Assembly (NCBI RefSeq): GCF_001676875.1
Contig: NZ_JYKA01000022.1
Location: 22,075 to 86,074 of the forward strand
Source of the DNA: Chromobacterium subtsugae
GTDB taxonomy: Bacteria; Pseudomonadota; Gammaproteobacteria; Burkholderiales; Chromobacteriaceae
Reading direction: 5' to 3'
DNA: 64,000 bases
Shown here one piece after another: positions 50,979 through 62,448 of this stretch. Position numbers and translations under genes: made by a program. The notes beneath the pieces were generated by a model. The model worked only from the letters and a program-made list of their open reading frames with translations. It was not told the origin of the DNA and did no database searches. The first letter of the stretch is position 1; each line of letters begins with the position of its first letter.

Positions 50979-52421
50979 ATGCAGAACCACGCCTCCACCC
51001 TTTACCAGCAACTGGCTGACGACCTGTCGCTGGCGATCAGCCGCGGCACCTTGCCGCCCGGATCGCGGCTGCCCTCGGTGCGCCGCACCGCGCACAGCCG
51101 CCAGCTCAGCCTCAACACCGTGGTCAGCGCCTACCGGGTGCTGGAAGACCGCGGCCTGGTCGAAGCGCGGCCGCAGTCCGGCTATTACGTGCGCGCCAGG
51201 CTGCCGTCGCCGGCGCGGCCGGCCTCCACCCGCAGCGGCCCGGCCACCCCCACCCGCGACGCGGTGCTGGACCTGATAGGCACCGTGCTGCAAGCGCAGC
51301 AGACCGAGGGCTTCATCGACCTGGCGCTGGCCTGCCCGCGCGGCGGCGACTTCTACCCGGGCAACAAGCTGGCGCGGCTGATGGGGCAGATCCTGCGCCG
51401 CCAGCCCGGCATGGTCAGCACCTACGCGCTGCCGCCGGGCTCGGAGCGGCTGCGCACCCAGATCGCCCGCCGCGGCATGGACCTGGGCATGGCGCTGCAG
51501 CCGGACAACATCATCCTCACCCACGGCTGCATGGAAGCGCTGCAGCTGGCCTTGCGCGCCGTCACCCGCCACGGCGACGCGGTGGGGCTGGAATCGCCCA
51601 CCTACTTCAACCTGCTGCCGTTATTGGCCAGCCTGGGGCTGAAGGCGGTGGAAATCCCCACCGACCCCCAAACCGGCCTGTCGATAGACGCGGTGGAGGT
51701 GCTGCTGGCCGAACGGCGCATCCAGGCGCTGGTGGCGATGCCCAACGTCCACAACCCGCTGGGTTGCTGCATGCCGCTGGAGGCCAAGAAGCGGCTGGCG
51801 CGGCTGGTCAACCACTATCAGGTGCCATTGATAGAAGACGCGCTGTACGCCGAGCTGCAGTTCGCCGACACGCTGGCGCCGGCGGTCAAGGCCTTCGACG
51901 AGGACGGCTGGGTGATCGTCTGCGCCAGCTACACCAAGACGCTGGCGCCGGACTTCCGCATCGGCTGGATGGAAGGCGGCCGTTTCGACGCCCAGCTGCG
52001 CAAGCTGAAATTCGCCTCTTCCGTGGCCGAGCCGGTGGTGCTGGCGGAAACGCTGGGCGCCTTTCTCGAATCCGGCGGCTACGACCACCACCTGCGCACG
52101 CTGAAGCGCCGCTACGCCGCCCACGTGGAGAAGGTGCGCGGCCTGATCGCCCGCCACTTCCCGGCCGGCACCCGCGCCACCCAGCCTCAAGGCGGCTTTC
52201 TGATCTGGCTGGAGTTGCCGGAAGGCTGCGACAGCGTGGCGCTGTTCCACGCCGCGATGGCCGAGAAGATCAGCCTGATCCCCGGCCCGCTCAGCTCGCC
52301 CGGCGGCCGCTACCGCAACGCGCTGCGGCTGTCCTGCTGCTACCCGCTGGACGAGCGTTACCTGGCGGCGCTGGTGCGCGTCGGCCAATTGGCCGGCCAA
52401 CAGATCGCTCCGGAAGCATAG
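50979..52421 (+). CDS. MocR-family regulator (GntR HTH plus aminotransferase domain), copy 2
   Basis: 480 residues with the same architecture as copy 1: a GntR winged helix (about 5-75, RLPSVRRTAHSRQLSLNTVVSAYR) and an aminotransferase-like domain with the PLP Lys in ASYTKTLAPDFRIGW. Start 50979 follows AAGG; an upstream TTG is less likely. It is divergent from the second LysE-type exporter and probably regulates it. Confidence 0.93.
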   Translation: MQNHASTLYQQLADDLSLAISRGTLPPGSRLPSVRRTAHSRQLSLNTVVSAYRVLEDRGLVEARPQSGYYVRARLPSPARPASTRSGPATPTRDAVLDLIGTVLQAQQTEGFIDLALACPRGGDFYPGNKLARLMGQILRRQPGMVSTYALPPGSERLRTQIARRGMDLGMALQPDNIILTHGCMEALQLALRAVTRHGDAVGLESPTYFNLLPLLASLGLKAVEIPTDPQTGLSIDAVEVLLAERRIQALVAMPNVHNPLGCCMPLEAKKRLARLVNHYQVPLIEDALYAELQFADTLAPAVKAFDEDGWVIVCASYTKTLAPDFRIGWMEGGRFDAQLRKLKFASSVAEPVVLAETLGAFLESGGYDHHLRTLKRRYAAHVEKVRGLIARHFPAGTRATQPQGGFLIWLELPEGCDSVALFHAAMAEKISLIPGPLSSPGGRYRNALRLSCCYPLDERYLAALVRVGQLAGQQIAPEA

Positions 52422-52480
52422 CGGCCGCGCAGGAAAACCCCGCCAGGCCGGCGCCGCGACGGCTCGCATAAACAAATTTG

Positions 52481-52509
52481 CTGACCGAAGCGCTGGATAG
52501 CGGTAGAAT
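52481..52509 (+). promoter_or_regulatory. Candidate promoter of the IF-1 gene
   Basis: CTGACC, 17-base spacer, TAGAAT. It would give a leader of about 175 bases before the IF-1 start. Confidence 0.5.
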
Positions 52510-52691
52510 GCCGGCTGCCTCATACTTTCGACATCCGGCCAGCGGCCCGATGTCCTGCCTAGCCCGTTGGGTTGCCCGTGTGCCCCTAGCCTGCTTGGTC
52601 ACCGAATTGAAGCTCCATCGCAACGCTCGCGGCCGCGAAAATGGCCGGCCGCACGGGCCTTTGCACTATCCGTATTGAGAAAGGAATCGTT

Positions 52692-52958
52692 ATGTCCAAA
52701 GAAGACATGATCGAACTGGAAGGTGTTGTCATCGAAATGCTGCCGGAATCGCGCTTCCGGGTAAAACTCGACAACAACGTTGAAATCCTGGCCTACGGCT
52801 CCGGCAAGATGAAGATGCACCGCATCCGCGTTCTGGTCGGCGACCGCGTCACCGTGGAAATGTCGCCTTACGACCTGACCAAGGGCCGCATCAACTTCCG
52901 CCACCCCACCGCCAATGTCGGCGGCGGCTCCCGCCCGCCGCAACATCGGCGCCGTTGA
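52692..52958 (+). CDS. infA: Translation initiation factor IF-1, extended form
   Basis: 88 residues. The S1/OB fold core ([50 protein letters not shown]) matches IF-1, which binds the ribosomal A site during initiation. Ordinary IF-1 is about 72 residues; this one has a 15-residue basic tail (GGGSRPP...HRRR). Betaproteobacteria often carry such a second IF-1 apart from the ribosomal-protein cluster, so infA here is probably a paralogue. GAAAGGA precedes the ATG after a long leader. Confidence 0.9.
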   Translation: MSKEDMIELEGVVIEMLPESRFRVKLDNNVEILAYGSGKMKMHRIRVLVGDRVTVEMSPYDLTKGRINFRHPTANVGGGSRPPQHRRR

Positions 52959-53002
52959 TATTTCAGGCATGGCCGCAATGCGGTCACGCCCTTGGTACCT
53001 GA

Positions 53003-53188
53003 ATGAAAGTAAATGAATTGCAGCCAGGCGATCTGGTCACCGAACAACACGGTCAAGACACGGTCGCCTTTGAAGTAGTGGCAATCCAGCAGTTGGGCCG
53101 CCGTTTCGCGGTCACCTTCCGCTCCGCGCTCGGCCTCGGCAGCGCGCATTACGCCGGCGACGCCTGGATCAGCGCGATGCGCCGTTGA
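53003..53188 (+). CDS. Small hypothetical protein
   Basis: 61 residues downstream of infA. The composition (PGDLVTEQHGQDTVAFEVVAI, AVTFRSALG) looks like a compact beta protein and codon use is like that of the neighbours, but there is no ribosome site and no family that I recognise. It may be co-transcribed with infA. Confidence 0.5.
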   Translation: MKVNELQPGDLVTEQHGQDTVAFEVVAIQQLGRRFAVTFRSALGLGSAHYAGDAWISAMRR

Positions 53189-53267
53189 GCCATCGCCGAA
53201 TCAGACCCGCCGCCTCTCCCCCTTGACGCAAGCCAGCTCCAGCAGCGACTTTCCGCAAGCAAATCAT

Positions 53268-53295
53268 TTGACATATTTCAAATTGGTTCCATAGT
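53268..53295 (+). promoter_or_regulatory. Candidate chitinase promoter
   Basis: Perfect TTGACA, 16-base spacer, CATAGT, in an AT-rich stretch. No CviR/LuxR-type palindrome is visible. Confidence 0.5.
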
Positions 53296-53337
53296 GGTAT
53301 TGCGTGCCATTTGGCATGAATCCCACAAGGGTCCACC

Positions 53338-54654
53338 ATGAAACTTGTCGCACTCGCCTTGACGCTGTTGGCCGGCTCCGCCCTGGCCGCCCCGTGGAAT
53401 GCCCACATCGCCTACCAGAAAGGCCAGGTCGTCCAATGGCAGGGCCGGGACTGGCAGGCCAAATGGCCGACCCGCGCCGAAACGCCGGGCGCCAATCCCA
53501 AAGGCTCCTGGATCGCCCACGTCGGCGCGACGGTACGTCGCATGGACGACGCCGCGCCGCCCATCCCCACGCTGCAGCAGGCGCTGCAGCATGAGGCCGA
53601 CCTCACCAACAACGACTTTTTCCGCAAGGTGAAAGCCTCCATCCGCACCCTGCCCAGCGACCAGGTGGAACTGGTGTCGCCAGGCCGCGCCGCCAACCCG
53701 GTCAACGTGCGCCGCGTGGAGCGCCTGCTGCCGTCGGCCAAGTGGGACTACTACTTCACCCGCCGCGACCCCAGCTACACCTACACTCGCTTCCTGCAGG
53801 CGGTGGCCAAGTTCCCCGGCGTCTGCGACGACTACAGCGACGGCCGCGACGCCGACGCCATCTGTCGCCACAGCCTGGCCACCATGTTCGCCCACTTCGC
53901 CCAGGAAACCGGCAACCACGACGCCAGCGACACCGTGCCGCAATGGCGCCAGGGCCTGGCCTACCTGCGCGAAATGGGCTGCACCGACAGCGGCCCCGGC
54001 TGCGGCTACAACACCGAATGCGACGACCCGGTGTTCAACAAGGTATGGACCTGCGGCAAAAACGCCGACGGCAGCTGGAAGAAGTATTTCGGCCGCGGCG
54101 CCAAGCAGCTGTCCTACAACTACAACTACGGCCCGTTCTCGCAGGCGATGAACAACGGCGACCAGTCGGTGCTGCTGCAGAACCCGGACCTGGTGGCCAG
54201 CACCTGGCTCAATCTCGCCTCCGCCACCTTCTTCTTCGTCTACCCGCAGCCGCCCAAACCGTCCATGCTGCACGTGATAGACGGCACCTGGGTGCCCAAC
54301 GCGGCCGACATCGCCGCCGGCGCCGGCAACAACTTCGCCACCACCATCCAGATCATCAACGGCGAATGCGGCGGCGGCACCGAGCGCCAGGCCGCGCAGA
54401 ACCGCATCGACTACTACAAGCAGTTCGCCCATGACCTGGGCTGGGATTACGGCGCGGAGCAGCTGTCCTGCGCCAATATGCAACGCTTCACCGCCGCCAG
54501 CTCCGCCGCCTACAACATCTACTGGGAAAAGGACTGGAAATGGGGCGACGACTACCAGTGCCAGCTGGTCAGCTACCAAACGCCGTACAGCGCGCTGCAG
54601 GCCGGCAACTACCAGCACTGCGTGGAGGACAACTGGGGCATCAAGCTGAAATGA
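53338..54654 (+). CDS. Secreted GH19 chitinase with N-terminal chitin-binding module
   Basis: 438 residues. It has a Sec signal peptide (about 1-18), a CBM5/12-type module (about 19-65, WNAHIAYQKGQVVQWQGRDWQAKW), a linker and a family 19 catalytic domain. The catalytic Glu region is MFAHFAQETGNH, followed by KYFGRGAKQLSYNYNYG, the usual GH19 signature. It hydrolyses chitin with inversion. AAGGG precedes the ATG. Chitinases in Chromobacterium are commonly quorum-regulated, but no such site is visible here. Confidence 0.95.
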   Translation: MKLVALALTLLAGSALAAPWNAHIAYQKGQVVQWQGRDWQAKWPTRAETPGANPKGSWIAHVGATVRRMDDAAPPIPTLQQALQHEADLTNNDFFRKVKASIRTLPSDQVELVSPGRAANPVNVRRVERLLPSAKWDYYFTRRDPSYTYTRFLQAVAKFPGVCDDYSDGRDADAICRHSLATMFAHFAQETGNHDASDTVPQWRQGLAYLREMGCTDSGPGCGYNTECDDPVFNKVWTCGKNADGSWKKYFGRGAKQLSYNYNYGPFSQAMNNGDQSVLLQNPDLVASTWLNLASATFFFVYPQPPKPSMLHVIDGTWVPNAADIAAGAGNNFATTIQIINGECGGGTERQAAQNRIDYYKQFAHDLGWDYGAEQLSCANMQRFTAASSAAYNIYWEKDWKWGDDYQCQLVSYQTPYSALQAGNYQHCVEDNWGIKLK

Positions 54655-54663
54655 GCCCTGACG

Positions 54664-54690
54664 ACGCGCCGGCCCGCCCGGCGCGTTTTT
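54664..54690 (+). terminator. Terminator of the chitinase gene
   Basis: ACGCGCCGG-CCCGC-CCGGCGCGT followed by T5. Confidence 0.9.
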
Positions 54691-54763
54691 CAGGTGACGG
54701 CCGGGCCGCTTGCGTTTACCATTCAGCCCTTTCCCGCCGTCCCACCCTTTCCGACCCCACGCC

Positions 54764-55909
54764 ATGACCGACATCCAGCAGCCCGGCGCCGCCGACCACC
54801 CCACCGCGCATTGGCAGGAAGCCGGCGCCGAACGCAGCGCCCGCTGGCGCTCCGAAGCCGGACTTCCGCCGCCCAAGCGCATCGTGATCGCCGACGACAG
54901 CCTGTCCGCCGACGCCGCCTACAAGCTGGCCTGCGAAGGCGGCACCCTGCTGTGGCGCGGCGACTACCAGAACGCCCGCCAGCTGCTGCAGGCGCTGGCG
55001 CGGCGCGTGGACCGCAAGGGCGCCAAGCCCGGCGCCACGCCGCTGGAATCCTTCCACCTGCACCGCCAGGCGCAAGGCCGCCGCGCGCAGATCCTGTCGC
55101 GGCTGGTGCTGCCGCTGGACGCCGACTACGCCATCCCGTTGCGGCGCGCGCCCGACTTGCGCCAGGCCTGCCGGGAAGCCTACGGCGAAGGCGGCGAAGC
55201 CTCGCTGGTGTCGCTGCGCGAGCTGCTGGGCCTGATAGGCGCGCATGAATGGCGCAAGAAAGGCGTGGAAGTGAAGGCGCTGGCAGCGCGCATCCACCCT
55301 CACTACGGCGTATTCGCGCCGATACGCGGCGAATACGTCGACCTGGCGGCCGACGCCCCGCTGCCGGGCGCGGAGCTGGCCTTCGACATCGGCACCGGCA
55401 GCGGCGTGCTGGCGGCGCTGCTGGCCAAGCGCGGCGTGGCCCGCGTGGTGGCCACCGACCAGGACGCGCGCGCGCTGGCCTGCGCCGCCGACAATCTGCA
55501 GCGCCTGCAGCTGGACGGCCGGGTGGAGCTGCGGCGCGCCAACCTGTTCCCGGAAGGCCGGGCGCAGCTGGCGGTGTGCAACCCGCCCTGGCTGCCGGCC
55601 AAGCCGAGCTCGGCGATCGAATACGCGGTCTACGACCCGGACAGCGCCATGCTGCGCGGCTTCCTGGACGGCCTGGCGGCGCACCTGCTGCCCGGCGGCG
55701 AAGGCTGGCTGATCTTGTCCGACCTGGCCGAGCATCTGGGCCTGCGTTCGCGCGAGCAACTGCTGCAATGGATAGACCAGGCCGGCCTCGCGGTGCTGGG
55801 CAGGCTGGACGTCAAGCCCAGCCACAAGAAAGCGGTGGAACAAATCGACGGCCTGAGCGCGGCGCGCCAGGCCGAAATCACCAGTTTGTGGCGATTGGGC
55901 GTTAAATAA
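54764..55909 (+). CDS. Class I SAM-dependent methyltransferase (NPPW type)
   Basis: 381 residues. The C-terminal Rossmann domain has motif I DIGTGSGVLAALLA and motif IV NPPW, the signature of N-methyltransferases acting on glutamine, adenine or guanine. The N-terminal about 170 residues are a helical substrate domain. It resembles the RlmG/PrmC-like group, but the substrate (rRNA base or protein) cannot be assigned. There is no clear ribosome site. A terminator follows. Confidence 0.85.
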   Translation: MTDIQQPGAADHPTAHWQEAGAERSARWRSEAGLPPPKRIVIADDSLSADAAYKLACEGGTLLWRGDYQNARQLLQALARRVDRKGAKPGATPLESFHLHRQAQGRRAQILSRLVLPLDADYAIPLRRAPDLRQACREAYGEGGEASLVSLRELLGLIGAHEWRKKGVEVKALAARIHPHYGVFAPIRGEYVDLAADAPLPGAELAFDIGTGSGVLAALLAKRGVARVVATDQDARALACAADNLQRLQLDGRVELRRANLFPEGRAQLAVCNPPWLPAKPSSAIEYAVYDPDSAMLRGFLDGLAAHLLPGGEGWLILSDLAEHLGLRSREQLLQWIDQAGLAVLGRLDVKPSHKKAVEQIDGLSAARQAEITSLWRLGVK

Positions 55910-55917
55910 GCGACAAG

Positions 55918-55941
55918 GGGCCGGCAAACCGGCCCTTTTTT
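55918..55941 (+). terminator. Terminator of the methyltransferase gene
   Basis: GGGCCGG-CAAA-CCGGCCC followed by T6. Confidence 0.9.
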
Positions 55942-56010
55942 ATGCGAAAAGAATTTGCCGGGCGCGCCGGCGCGGCTAGAATCACCGCCCCTCCCACCCC
56001 GAGCCCCGCC

Positions 56011-56547
56011 ATGACCGACGCCAAGCGCATTCTGATCGTAGGCTGCAGCTGCTCCGGCAAAACCACGTTTGCCGACAAACTGTCCCGGGCTACCGGCATC
56101 CCCGCCGCCGACCTCGACCCGCTGTACTGGGGCCCCGGCTGGACGCCGCGACCCGCCGAGACCTTCCTGCAATCGGTCCGGCATGCCGCCGATCAGCCCA
56201 ACTGGATCATCAGCGGCAATTACAGCGCGGCGCGCCACCTGCTTTGGACGCGCGCCACCGACATCATCTGGCTGGACTACGACTTTCCCTTGGTGTTTTT
56301 CCGCGCCATCCGGCGCACGCTGGCGCGCTGCATCAGCCGCCGGGAACTATGGAACGGCAACCGCGAATCGTTTCGCCAGAGCTTCCTGTCGCGCGATTCC
56401 ATTCTGCGCTGGGTAGCTTCCAGCCATGGCCGGCTGCGTGCCGACTTCGGCCACGCCAAGGCGCAAGCCGATTACCCGCAGCTGCGCTGGCGGCATTTCC
56501 GCTCGCCGGCCGAAGCCGAGCGCTTTCTGCGCCAGGCGGCCGTCTAG
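56011..56547 (+). CDS. P-loop NTPase, adenylate-kinase-like
   Basis: 178 residues. Walker A is GCSCSGKTTFA (about 11-21), followed by DLDPLYWGPGW and an Arg-rich lid region (RAIRRTLARCISRRELW). It looks like the FlaR/adenylate-kinase-like group of small P-loop proteins. The physiological substrate is unknown. The start at 56011 gives the usual N-terminus. Confidence 0.85.
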   Translation: MTDAKRILIVGCSCSGKTTFADKLSRATGIPAADLDPLYWGPGWTPRPAETFLQSVRHAADQPNWIISGNYSAARHLLWTRATDIIWLDYDFPLVFFRAIRRTLARCISRRELWNGNRESFRQSFLSRDSILRWVASSHGRLRADFGHAKAQADYPQLRWRHFRSPAEAERFLRQAAV

Positions 56548-56564
56548 CCCGGCCGCAACGCGAA

Positions 56565-56606
56565 CGGGCCGGACACCGCTCAGCCACGGCGCCCGGCCCG
56601 ATTTTT
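56565..56606 (+). terminator. Terminator of the P-loop gene
   Basis: CGGGCCGG (56565-56572) / CCGGCCCG (56593-56600), 20-base loop, followed by T5. Confidence 0.75.
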
Positions 56607-56615
56607 CGCTTCATT

Positions 56616-56996
56616 TCAGAATTGCACCTGCTTTTCCAGCGTCAGCACCTGCTTGATCTGCCCCGCGGTCCAGGCGCTGCGGGCGGCGTGCGGCGCGCAC
56701 GCTTGCGGGTGGGTTTCGTTGCCCACCACCCGGAACATGCCCTGATAGGCCCAGCTGCTGGCGCTCTGCTTCAGGAATACCGGGATCGCCCCGCCCTGGC
56801 GCGCCAGCTGTTCGCCGGCGGTGCGCTCCGGCGGGCAGGAGTTGCACAGGATGACATGGGGCGCGTCCGGATTCAGATCCGGCCGCAGGCAGGCGGCCAC
56901 CACCTTGCCCTTCTTGCGCGGCAGGTAGGAGTGTTTGTTGCCGCCGACCACGGCGTGGATTTCTTCGCGGGTATAGCTTTTGCCCAGTTCGAACAT
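56616..56996 (-). CDS. Conserved hypothetical protein
   Basis: 126 residues starting MFELGKSYTREEIHAVVGG; GGAG lies six bases before this ATG, while GTG and ATG codons slightly upstream are less well placed. Features are YLPRKKGKVVAACLRPDLNPDAPHVILC and WAYQGMFRVV. It resembles small proteins with a SRA/ASCH-like beta fold, but I cannot name it. It is on the strand opposite the P-loop gene, converging at a terminator. Confidence 0.8.
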   Translation of the reverse strand: MFELGKSYTREEIHAVVGGNKHSYLPRKKGKVVAACLRPDLNPDAPHVILCNSCPPERTAGEQLARQGGAIPVFLKQSASSWAYQGMFRVVGNETHPQACAPHAARSAWTAGQIKQVLTLEKQVQF

Positions 56997-57132
56997 GGAT
57001 ATCTCCATCACGTCGGAACCTGCCCATGCAACCCATTTGCATGAATCAGGCCCGGACAGGCAAGATAGCCAAAGCCGCCTAAAAATCTGCTAAAGCCGGC
57101 GAGCCGCCGCGCAAAATCGGCATCAAACCCTT

Positions 57133-57441
57133 TTACGGCGCGAGCAGCGCCTCCAGCTCGGCCGCATCTTGCGGCCGCGCCGCCCGCGCCAGCTCCACGC
57201 CATCGCGCAGCAGAATGAACGATGGCCACAGCTTGACGCGAAACACCCGCCCCAGCCGCTTGCCCTTGCCATCCTCCAGCGCCAGATGGCGCAAGCCAGG
57301 ATGCGCGGACAAGAACTGCGCCAGCAAGGGCTGCGCGCCCTGGCAATGCGGACACCAGTCGACACCGAATTCCAGCAGCGTCAGGCCCGGCAGCGCAGCG
57401 ACATCCTCAGGCGCGGGATTGTCGACCAAGTAATGGCCCAT
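57133..57441 (-). CDS. Thioredoxin-family protein
   Basis: 102 residues, a minimal thioredoxin fold with the redox motif WCPHC (Pro-His, as in oxidising-type or DsbA-like centres) and the cis-Pro in LWPSFILL. The start at 57441 has GAGGAGG upstream. There is no signal peptide, so it is cytoplasmic. It lies after the VOC-type gene on the same strand but behind a terminator. Confidence 0.88.
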   Translation of the reverse strand: MGHYLVDNPAPEDVAALPGLTLLEFGVDWCPHCQGAQPLLAQFLSAHPGLRHLALEDGKGKRLGRVFRVKLWPSFILLRDGVELARAARPQDAAELEALLAP

Positions 57442-57456
57442 GATGGCCTCCTCAAA

Positions 57457-57482
57457 GAAAAACACCCGCTGGCGGCGGGTGT
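57457..57482 (-). terminator. Terminator of the VOC-type gene
   Basis: On the minus strand ACACCCGC-CGCCA-GCGGGTGT followed by TTTTC. It separates the VOC gene from the thioredoxin-like gene. Confidence 0.8.
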
Positions 57483-57497
57483 CGGAAATCTCGCGAA

Positions 57498-57944
57498 TCA
57501 GACGGCCAGCTGGCCGCCCAGCTTCAATTTTCCGACCAGCCAGGTGTGGTCGTAGCTGACGATCTCGAACGGATTGCCGAACGGATCGACGAAGGACAGC
57601 GCGCAGAAGAAGCGGTGGTCATGCACCGAGTCGCGGGCGATGGTCTGGCCCTCGCGGTTGGTGACGCGCTCGCCCGCCAGCTGGTCTATCCATTCGACGA
57701 ATTCCTGGCCGCTGACCACGAAGGCCACCGCGCCCTGCGCCCCGGACGCCGCTGCGTCCGCGTCCTCGCTGATGGCCAGCCGCACATTGCCGCTGGCGTT
57801 GGCCAGCATGGCGTTGTTGTGCTCGCCGTCGGTCTTGTAGCGGGCATCCTGACTCAGCCCCAGCACGCGCTGGTACCATTTCAGGGCCGCGGCCACGTCC
57901 TTGACGCGGATGTGGATGTGATCGATCTTGCCTAAGCTCAGCAT
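57498..57944 (-). CDS. VOC (glyoxalase/bleomycin-resistance fold) protein
   Basis: 148 residues with two beta-alpha-beta-beta-beta halves. Metal-ligand candidates are H9/H11 in IDHIHIRVKDV and E in DPFGNPFEIVSYDH. It is a member of a large superfamily including glyoxalases, dioxygenases and antibiotic-binding proteins; the function cannot be assigned. AGAGG precedes the ATG. It lies between uvrA and the thioredoxin-like gene, both on the same strand. Confidence 0.88.
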   Translation of the reverse strand: MLSLGKIDHIHIRVKDVAAALKWYQRVLGLSQDARYKTDGEHNNAMLANASGNVRLAISEDADAAASGAQGAVAFVVSGQEFVEWIDQLAGERVTNREGQTIARDSVHDHRFFCALSFVDPFGNPFEIVSYDHTWLVGKLKLGGQLAV

Positions 57945-57997
57945 GCCTACCTCTTGATGTGCGGTGGTGTGTCGCCGGACGAACCGGCGCCTTGGTT

Positions 57998-60829
<2,832 letters not shown>

Positions 60830-61009
60830 AAGAAGCTGTTACTCACCGTCGGTCAGGGAACCTGTTAATATACCCGACTTGGCCGGGCAGGCTCCACCTG
60901 TCTTTGCCTATCGCAGGCAGATCCCGCTGCGGCGCCGCTGAATGTTGCGCCGTCATCCATTTGCCGGCGCGGTCGTTAAACACATTACGCAAACCAGACC
61001 ACACACCGC

Positions 61010-62371
61010 ATGAATGCCACCGAATTGCGGGCCAGCCTGGGGCTGGCCGGTATCTACGCCCTGCGCATGCTGGGCATGTTCCTGATCCTGCCCGTCTTCG
61101 CCCTGTACGCCAACACGCTCAAGGGCGCCGACAACCATACCCTGATCGGCATCGCGCTGGGCAGCTACGGCCTGACCCAGGCCATCCTGCAGCTGCCGCT
61201 GGGCATGCTGTCGGACAAGATAGGCCGCAAAAAAGTGATCTACGGCGGCCTGCTCCTGTTCGCCGTCGGCAGCTTCGTCGCCGCCGGCGCGCACGACATC
61301 GCCACCCTGACGCTGGGCCGGGTGATACAGGGCGCCGGCGCCATTTCCGCCGCCATCACCGCGCTGCTGGCCGACCTCACCCGCGAGGAAAACCGCACCA
61401 AGGCGATGGCGATGATAGGCATGTCCATCGGCACCACCTTCGCGGTGAGCCTGGTGGCCGGCCCGGTGCTGGCCAAATACATCGGCGTCAACGGCATCTT
61501 CGCCCTCACCGGCTTTTTGTCGCTGGCGGCGCTGATAGGCGTATGGCTGGTGATACCCGACCCGACGGTGTCGCGCTTCCACTCCGACACCGAAGCCAAC
61601 GCCAAACGCCTGCCCACCGTGCTGAAAGACAGCCAGCTGCTGCGCCTCAACTACGGCATCTTCGCGCTGCACGCGGCGCAGATGGCGATGTTCGTCACCA
61701 TTCCGTTCGCGCTGATCAAAACCGGCCATCTGGACAAATCCCAGCACTGGCAGGTGTACCTGCCGGTGACGCTGATAGGCTTTATCCTGATGGTGCCGGC
61801 CATCATCTACGGCGAGAAAAAAGCCAGACTGAAGCCGGTATTCATCGGCGCCATCGCGCTGATGACCGCCGCCCAGCTGGGCATGGCGCTGGCGCTGGAC
61901 AGCTTCTGGCAGATCGCCGCCTGGCTGTCGCTGTACTTCATCGCCTTCAACATCCTGGAAGCCACCCTGCCCTCGCTGATCTCCAAGATCGCCCCGGCCG
62001 ACGCCAAGGGCACCGCCATCGGCGTGTACAACACCTCGCAATCGTTCGGCCTGTTTTTGGGCGCGGCCGCCGGCGGCTGGCTGTACAGCCACTACGGCCC
62101 GGCCGGCGTGTTCGGCTTCACCACCCTGCTGATGCTGTCGTGGCTGGCGTGGTCGCTGGGCATGCAGCCGCCCAAGGCGGTGCGTTCGGTAATGCTGCAC
62201 ATCGGCGAATCGTGGCAGGGCGACGCCGCCGCGCTGTCGCGCGAGCTGGCCGGCGTGGCCGGCGTCCACGAAGCCTCGGTATTGCTGACCGACCGGGTGG
62301 CGTATCTGAAGGTATCGCAGCAGCAATGGGACGAGGCCGAAGTGAAGCGGCTGATAGACGCCACCTTCTAA
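61010..62371 (+). CDS. MFS transporter with C-terminal YAM-like domain (YajR type)
   Basis: 453 residues. A 12-helix MFS transporter with motif A GMLSDKIGRKKV between helices 2 and 3 is followed by a soluble C-terminal ferredoxin-like domain (about 385-453, VLLTDRVAYLKVSQQQWDE). That architecture is the one seen in YajR. The substrate is unknown; proton-driven drug or metabolite export is the usual inference. It is divergent from uvrA and in the same orientation as ssb, with an opposed lipoprotein gene between them. Confidence 0.9.
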   Translation: MNATELRASLGLAGIYALRMLGMFLILPVFALYANTLKGADNHTLIGIALGSYGLTQAILQLPLGMLSDKIGRKKVIYGGLLLFAVGSFVAAGAHDIATLTLGRVIQGAGAISAAITALLADLTREENRTKAMAMIGMSIGTTFAVSLVAGPVLAKYIGVNGIFALTGFLSLAALIGVWLVIPDPTVSRFHSDTEANAKRLPTVLKDSQLLRLNYGIFALHAAQMAMFVTIPFALIKTGHLDKSQHWQVYLPVTLIGFILMVPAIIYGEKKARLKPVFIGAIALMTAAQLGMALALDSFWQIAAWLSLYFIAFNILEATLPSLISKIAPADAKGTAIGVYNTSQSFGLFLGAAAGGWLYSHYGPAGVFGFTTLLMLSWLAWSLGMQPPKAVRSVMLHIGESWQGDAAALSRELAGVAGVHEASVLLTDRVAYLKVSQQQWDEAEVKRLIDATF

Positions 62372-62394
62372 GCTCCCTGCCATCCAGACGCGAC

Positions 62395-62427
62395 AAGGGC
62401 GGCCCCGAATGGGTGCCGCCCTTTTTT
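62395..62427. terminator. Terminator between MFS gene and OmpA-type gene
   Basis: AAGGGCGGC/GCCGCCCTT with an inner CCC-GAAT-GGG hairpin and T6 on the plus strand. Confidence 0.88.
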
Positions 62428-62448
62428 ACGCCAAGACCAAACGCCGGC

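Noticed and set aside
52478..52678. 66-codon open frame before infA
   Set aside because: It overlaps the predicted promoter and leader and its composition is not protein-like.
53189..53337. Quorum-sensing (CviR) box before the chitinase
   Set aside because: No CTGNCC-N4-GGNCAG-like palindrome is visible in the 150-base upstream region.
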